Positions 61,251 to 64,000 of a stretch of DNA of 64,000 nucleotides are shown piece after piece. Within the stretch, counting starts at the first letter, position 1. Each line of letters begins with the position of its first letter. Origin of the DNA: Linanthus parryae (taxonomy: Eukaryota; Streptophyta; Magnoliopsida; Ericales; Polemoniaceae); the NCBI GenBank assembly GCA_023055425.1, contig JALGPY010000004.1:112819504-112883503 (forward strand). Direction: 5' to 3'. The notes below the pieces were generated by a model that was not told the origin of the DNA, did no database searches, and saw nothing but the letters and a program-made list of their open reading frames with translations. The translations under genes were made by a program, and so were the position numbers.

Positions 61251-62320
61251 GGCAGTGTGGTTGATGCATCGCGCAACAAACTACAAAGAAACATTCACAA
61301 AAGGCATAGCAAATTACAAAGCATGAAAGTTGTCTGAAAACATTCACTGTAACCACCCTCACAGACTTGAAAACAATGCAAAAAATTTATTTACCAACTA
61401 CACCCAATTTGTTGACTACCAAGCGAATTGTTTAAAAAATTGATCATAGGGCCAAGCACCTTCTCAACAACAGGGACATACCTGAAAATAAAGCTAAGAA
61501 AAATATAGACTTAATAAAATCTGGCCAAGTAGAGCTGACATACCGTACAATTGTGAAATACTATTCGAACAAAAAGTAGTTTGAAGAATAACATTTGGTT
61601 ACTTACTCAAGAGATAATATTATAATTGTCCAAGTAGAGCTGTTGTACTGATATTTCAGAGACCTGAGGTGAGGGAAAGGATGCCCCAGCTTCATCCTAT
61701 TGAAAATGAGTTGAGCTGGCCTAGGCTCAATTGCCACTCGACAGTACAAAAAGTTCAAAAATGGACTCCATAATAGGAGCCTTCTACTATTTACCAATCC
61801 CAAATGAGAAAAAATGCTTAGCAAAAGTGTAGTAGCATTGGACATTCTATCCTACCCCAGCCAGATAGCAGATTAAGTAAAAGAATACACATGATTTGGT
61901 TTGTTTTTTATTTGATCCTTTTAAAAAGGCAACAACAGTTTAGCCAACCCTCATGAACATTGATCATTGCCTAAATAATAATTTTACTCCTAACTAAAAA
62001 GGATATTACAGAAACATGTAAACTATTCACATTTTCACAGCAGAAATTTTCAGGGTCCCAAGTAACTATTTTCAATTGAAAACAACTAAAATATGCAGCA
62101 CCTCAAATTCATTGTTCAGATGATCGAGCTGTAACAGATATTTTGCGTGTATTGTTAATGTGCTGAAGTGTTTCAGTAATACATACTGGCCCAAATGAAC
62201 TTTTGTTCACGGAATAAATATGCACAAACCACCGCTTCGGACAACATTGAACAAAATGCAATATTCATATAAAACCAAATTCCAAAGATAGGCTCAACAA
62301 CAGCAAATCCAAAAATGTAC
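61251..62320. other. Helitron interior, possible further exon
   Basis: Mostly AT-rich non-coding. On the minus strand, after an AG at about 61483, YVPVVEKVLGPMINFLNNSL is open to a stop near 61420 and could be a last exon of the unknown gene starting at 62831. This is weak. Confidence 0.3.
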
Positions 62321-62831
62321 CTTAATTGAAAAGATCCTTAGTGGGAATCCCCTCCGGACACATGTTTCAACTTTGCTACACGAATGACCACCTACACAAA
62401 TAGCTCACCAAAACAAACATAGTAAACAAAGCGATTTTCACAACAAAAAAAAGGCAACTCGATTCGAATTCATATATCATATACCCTAATCAAAGACACC
62501 CAATCAGCTCACCCAGCGGTGGAAGCCTCCACCCTAATCGGCCGCATCAATAGCCAAATGGACACCCCTGTAGTTGAACGTCGGCAACCACTGATGAACT
62601 TAGCTCCAATGAACTGTTAAGCCCACGAACCCTAGAATCGAGGAAGAGTGTGAGAAGCACTGGAAGTGAAATCGAAGTCCAATCCATTCAACAAACATGC
62701 ACTCGAAATCAAAGCGAGAAAAGAAACGTACCTTCAAAGCGGCGCATATCGCTTCTTCTTCCACCGGTCAACTCCTCGCCTTCATATCCACCGTCGATTT
62801 TGACAGAGACGGCTTCTGTTCGCCGAACCAT
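62321..62831 (-). other. Two 5' exons of an unrecognised gene
   Basis: Exon 62831-62732 starts MVRRTEAVSVKIDGGYEG and ends RRSDMRRFEG at a GT donor. Exon 62391-62321 continues in phase as GHSCSKVETCVRRGFPLRIF and ends at a GT donor. Both are open with matching phases (1, then 0), and G/C content rises in the first exon as in real plant first exons. The protein is not recognised. The position just inside the Helitron 5' end suggests a captured host gene fragment or the Helitron's own transcript. Confidence 0.4.
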
Positions 62832-63229
62832 TCTCTCCGAAGCCGAAGCCACCGCCTGTGATTGAACTCCTAACGTGAGGCCAAAAAGTGTGGTGCATGT
62901 CCAGATCCGCCGTCGAGAAGATGAGCGAGAGAGAGAATAGGAGCGAGAGAGAGAACCAGTGCAAGCTTCGAATAGAAGCTGCGGGAAGAACAAAGCTTCA
63001 AGGAGCTTCTACCGGACACGCGAGAGGAAGGTAAAATGACAATACTAACCCGAGGTGGATAAAAAGAACAGAGCAATTTAAAGGAGGGCAAAATGGGTAT
63101 TTTGAGAAGCAGATGTGGACGGCAACCAAAGGAACAGCGTGGCAAAAAATGATGAGGTGGCGCCAGGGTGTAACTGCCCTATCCTCTTTATATATAGGTA
63201 GAAAGATCTACAACCGCTAACCTTGCAAT

Positions 63230-63860
63230 AAAAATTTCAATAGTTATCTTTACGGAAATGACACATGTAATATATTTTTGTCATTTTACCCTCTCACGAC
63301 AACTTCAGTTGATTTTACCAAACACAAAATTACTATATCAATATTTCACAGCTGCTTTCACGTAATATTTACCAAACAACATTTTATCTTAAAGTCACAA
63401 CAGCTTTCCCACCGTGTTTTCTCTCACAGCAGCTTCTAGCGCCTCCAGAGCATTCCCAAACTAGCCATAATTACCAAACACAAAATGTCAAAAATGCTTT
63501 CCTGCAGCAGCTTAAATACGAATTTTACCAAACACTTTTCACATAGATTTCCACATCAGCTTTCTCGAAATACTTCCTACACAGCAACTTTCTAAAACGC
63601 CACAACATTACCAAAGTAGCCTTAATGTGTTTTTCTAGAAGAAGTGGGCTTTTCCATATATTCTTCTGGTTAATTTATCAAGACGGAACACATACATTTC
63701 ATGTAATTTTGTCATTTTACTTAGTCACGGTAGGTTGACAGATAATCTTACCAAACACAAAGCTATTATATCAAACTTTCAATGTAACTATTATTATGTA
63801 ATATTTATCAAACAACAGTTTATATAAACTTCACCCTAACTTTCCCACAGCGATTCTCAC
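63230..63860. repeat. Diverged tandem repeat right of the Helitron
   Basis: 63240-63420 and 63675-63860 share TTTTGTCATTTTAC, TTACCAAACACAAA and CAACTTTC/ACAGCTTTC words in the same order, about 435 bp apart. Similar words occur in reverse at 43490-43640, on the other side of the Helitron. Confidence 0.5.
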
Positions 63861-63891
63861 AGATCAACTTCTTCACTCTAGGGGAGGCACG

Positions 63892-64000
63892 ATGTGGATA
63901 GACGAAGATGAGAGTGCATGGCTCAATTACAGGATGGAGAAAATCCGTGTGTTTTGCTTCCATTTTGGGTTGATTCTTCACTCGATTATTCAATGTCATC
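63892..64000 (+). other. Open frame running off the window
   Basis: ATG 63892 opens MWIDEDESAWLNYRMEKIRV and stays open to the window end (36 codons). Too short to assign. Confidence 0.25.

Larger units (their letters stand above)
43677..63206 (-). mobile_element. Large Helitron carrying an RPA-like gene, with Copia-3 nested inside
   Basis: On the minus strand, a 5' end TCTTTCTACCTATATATAAA follows a host A (63207). The 3' end has a G/C hairpin (CCGCGCGC-A-GCGCGCGG) then GGCGCCACTAG at 43677 and a host T (43676). These are Helitron termini. Another copy of the 5' terminus at 58583 (plus strand, also after an A) starts TCTTACTACCTATATAT, confirming the boundary. Inside are an RPA1-like gene near the 3' end (common in plant Helitrons), other exon-like pieces, and duplicated modules. 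No Rep/helicase was seen, so it would be non-autonomous. Without Copia-3 it would be about 11 kb. The pairing of these two ends is inferred; they could belong to different elements. Confidence 0.55.

Overview
This is nuclear DNA from a flowering plant, most likely a eudicot. The evidence is AT-rich intergenic sequence, genes built of many short exons with GT-AG introns, Ty1/copia retrotransposons primed by initiator Met-tRNA, L1-type LINE remnants, hAT- and Harbinger-type MITEs, and Helitrons with 5'-TC ends and a hairpin plus CTAG 3' end. Most of the window is transposable elements of different ages, often nested.

The one clear host gene family is a tandem triplet on the minus strand: copy A (20853-26220), copy B (28577-33404) and copy C (38942-42416). 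They encode CDCA7-type zf-4CXXC_R1 proteins. In animals and plants this family works with the HELLS/DDM1 chromatin remodeller to maintain DNA methylation and transposon silencing. The zinc-finger exons have the same lengths and phases in all three. B and C have lost the arginine after the second CXXC pair, C has lost exons 2-3 without breaking the frame, and A has a (GA)48 tract against a 5' splice site.

Left third (1-17.8 kb): a LINE endonuclease/RT fossil (553-1395); a protein-kinase pseudogene split by a solo LTR (2255-3630); a small Helitron (7096-7464); and a LINE-type RNase H gene (about 7.5-17.8 kb) split by two copia elements. Copia-1 (7776-12586, TSD GGGTT) is heavily decayed. Copia-2 (12920-17477, TSD ATAGG) has a readable gag-PR-INT but a deleted RT/RNase H, and its 3' LTR carries a 407-bp hAT-type MITE.

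Middle (17.8-43.3 kb): the CDCA7 array, with a 5'-truncated copia fragment (34.6-35.95 kb) and a 5'-truncated LINE (36226-37954, 9-bp TSD) between B and C, and MITEs just upstream of A and of C.

Right third (43.3-64 kb): a probable minus-strand Helitron (43677-63206) carrying an RPA-like C-terminal gene, other exon-like pieces and duplicated modules. It is interrupted by the young Copia-3 (46448-54966, TSD GATGA). The Copia-3 LTRs differ at 4 of 1437 positions, yet pol has a frameshift and an in-frame stop. No CRISPR arrays, rRNA genes or convincing tRNA genes were seen.
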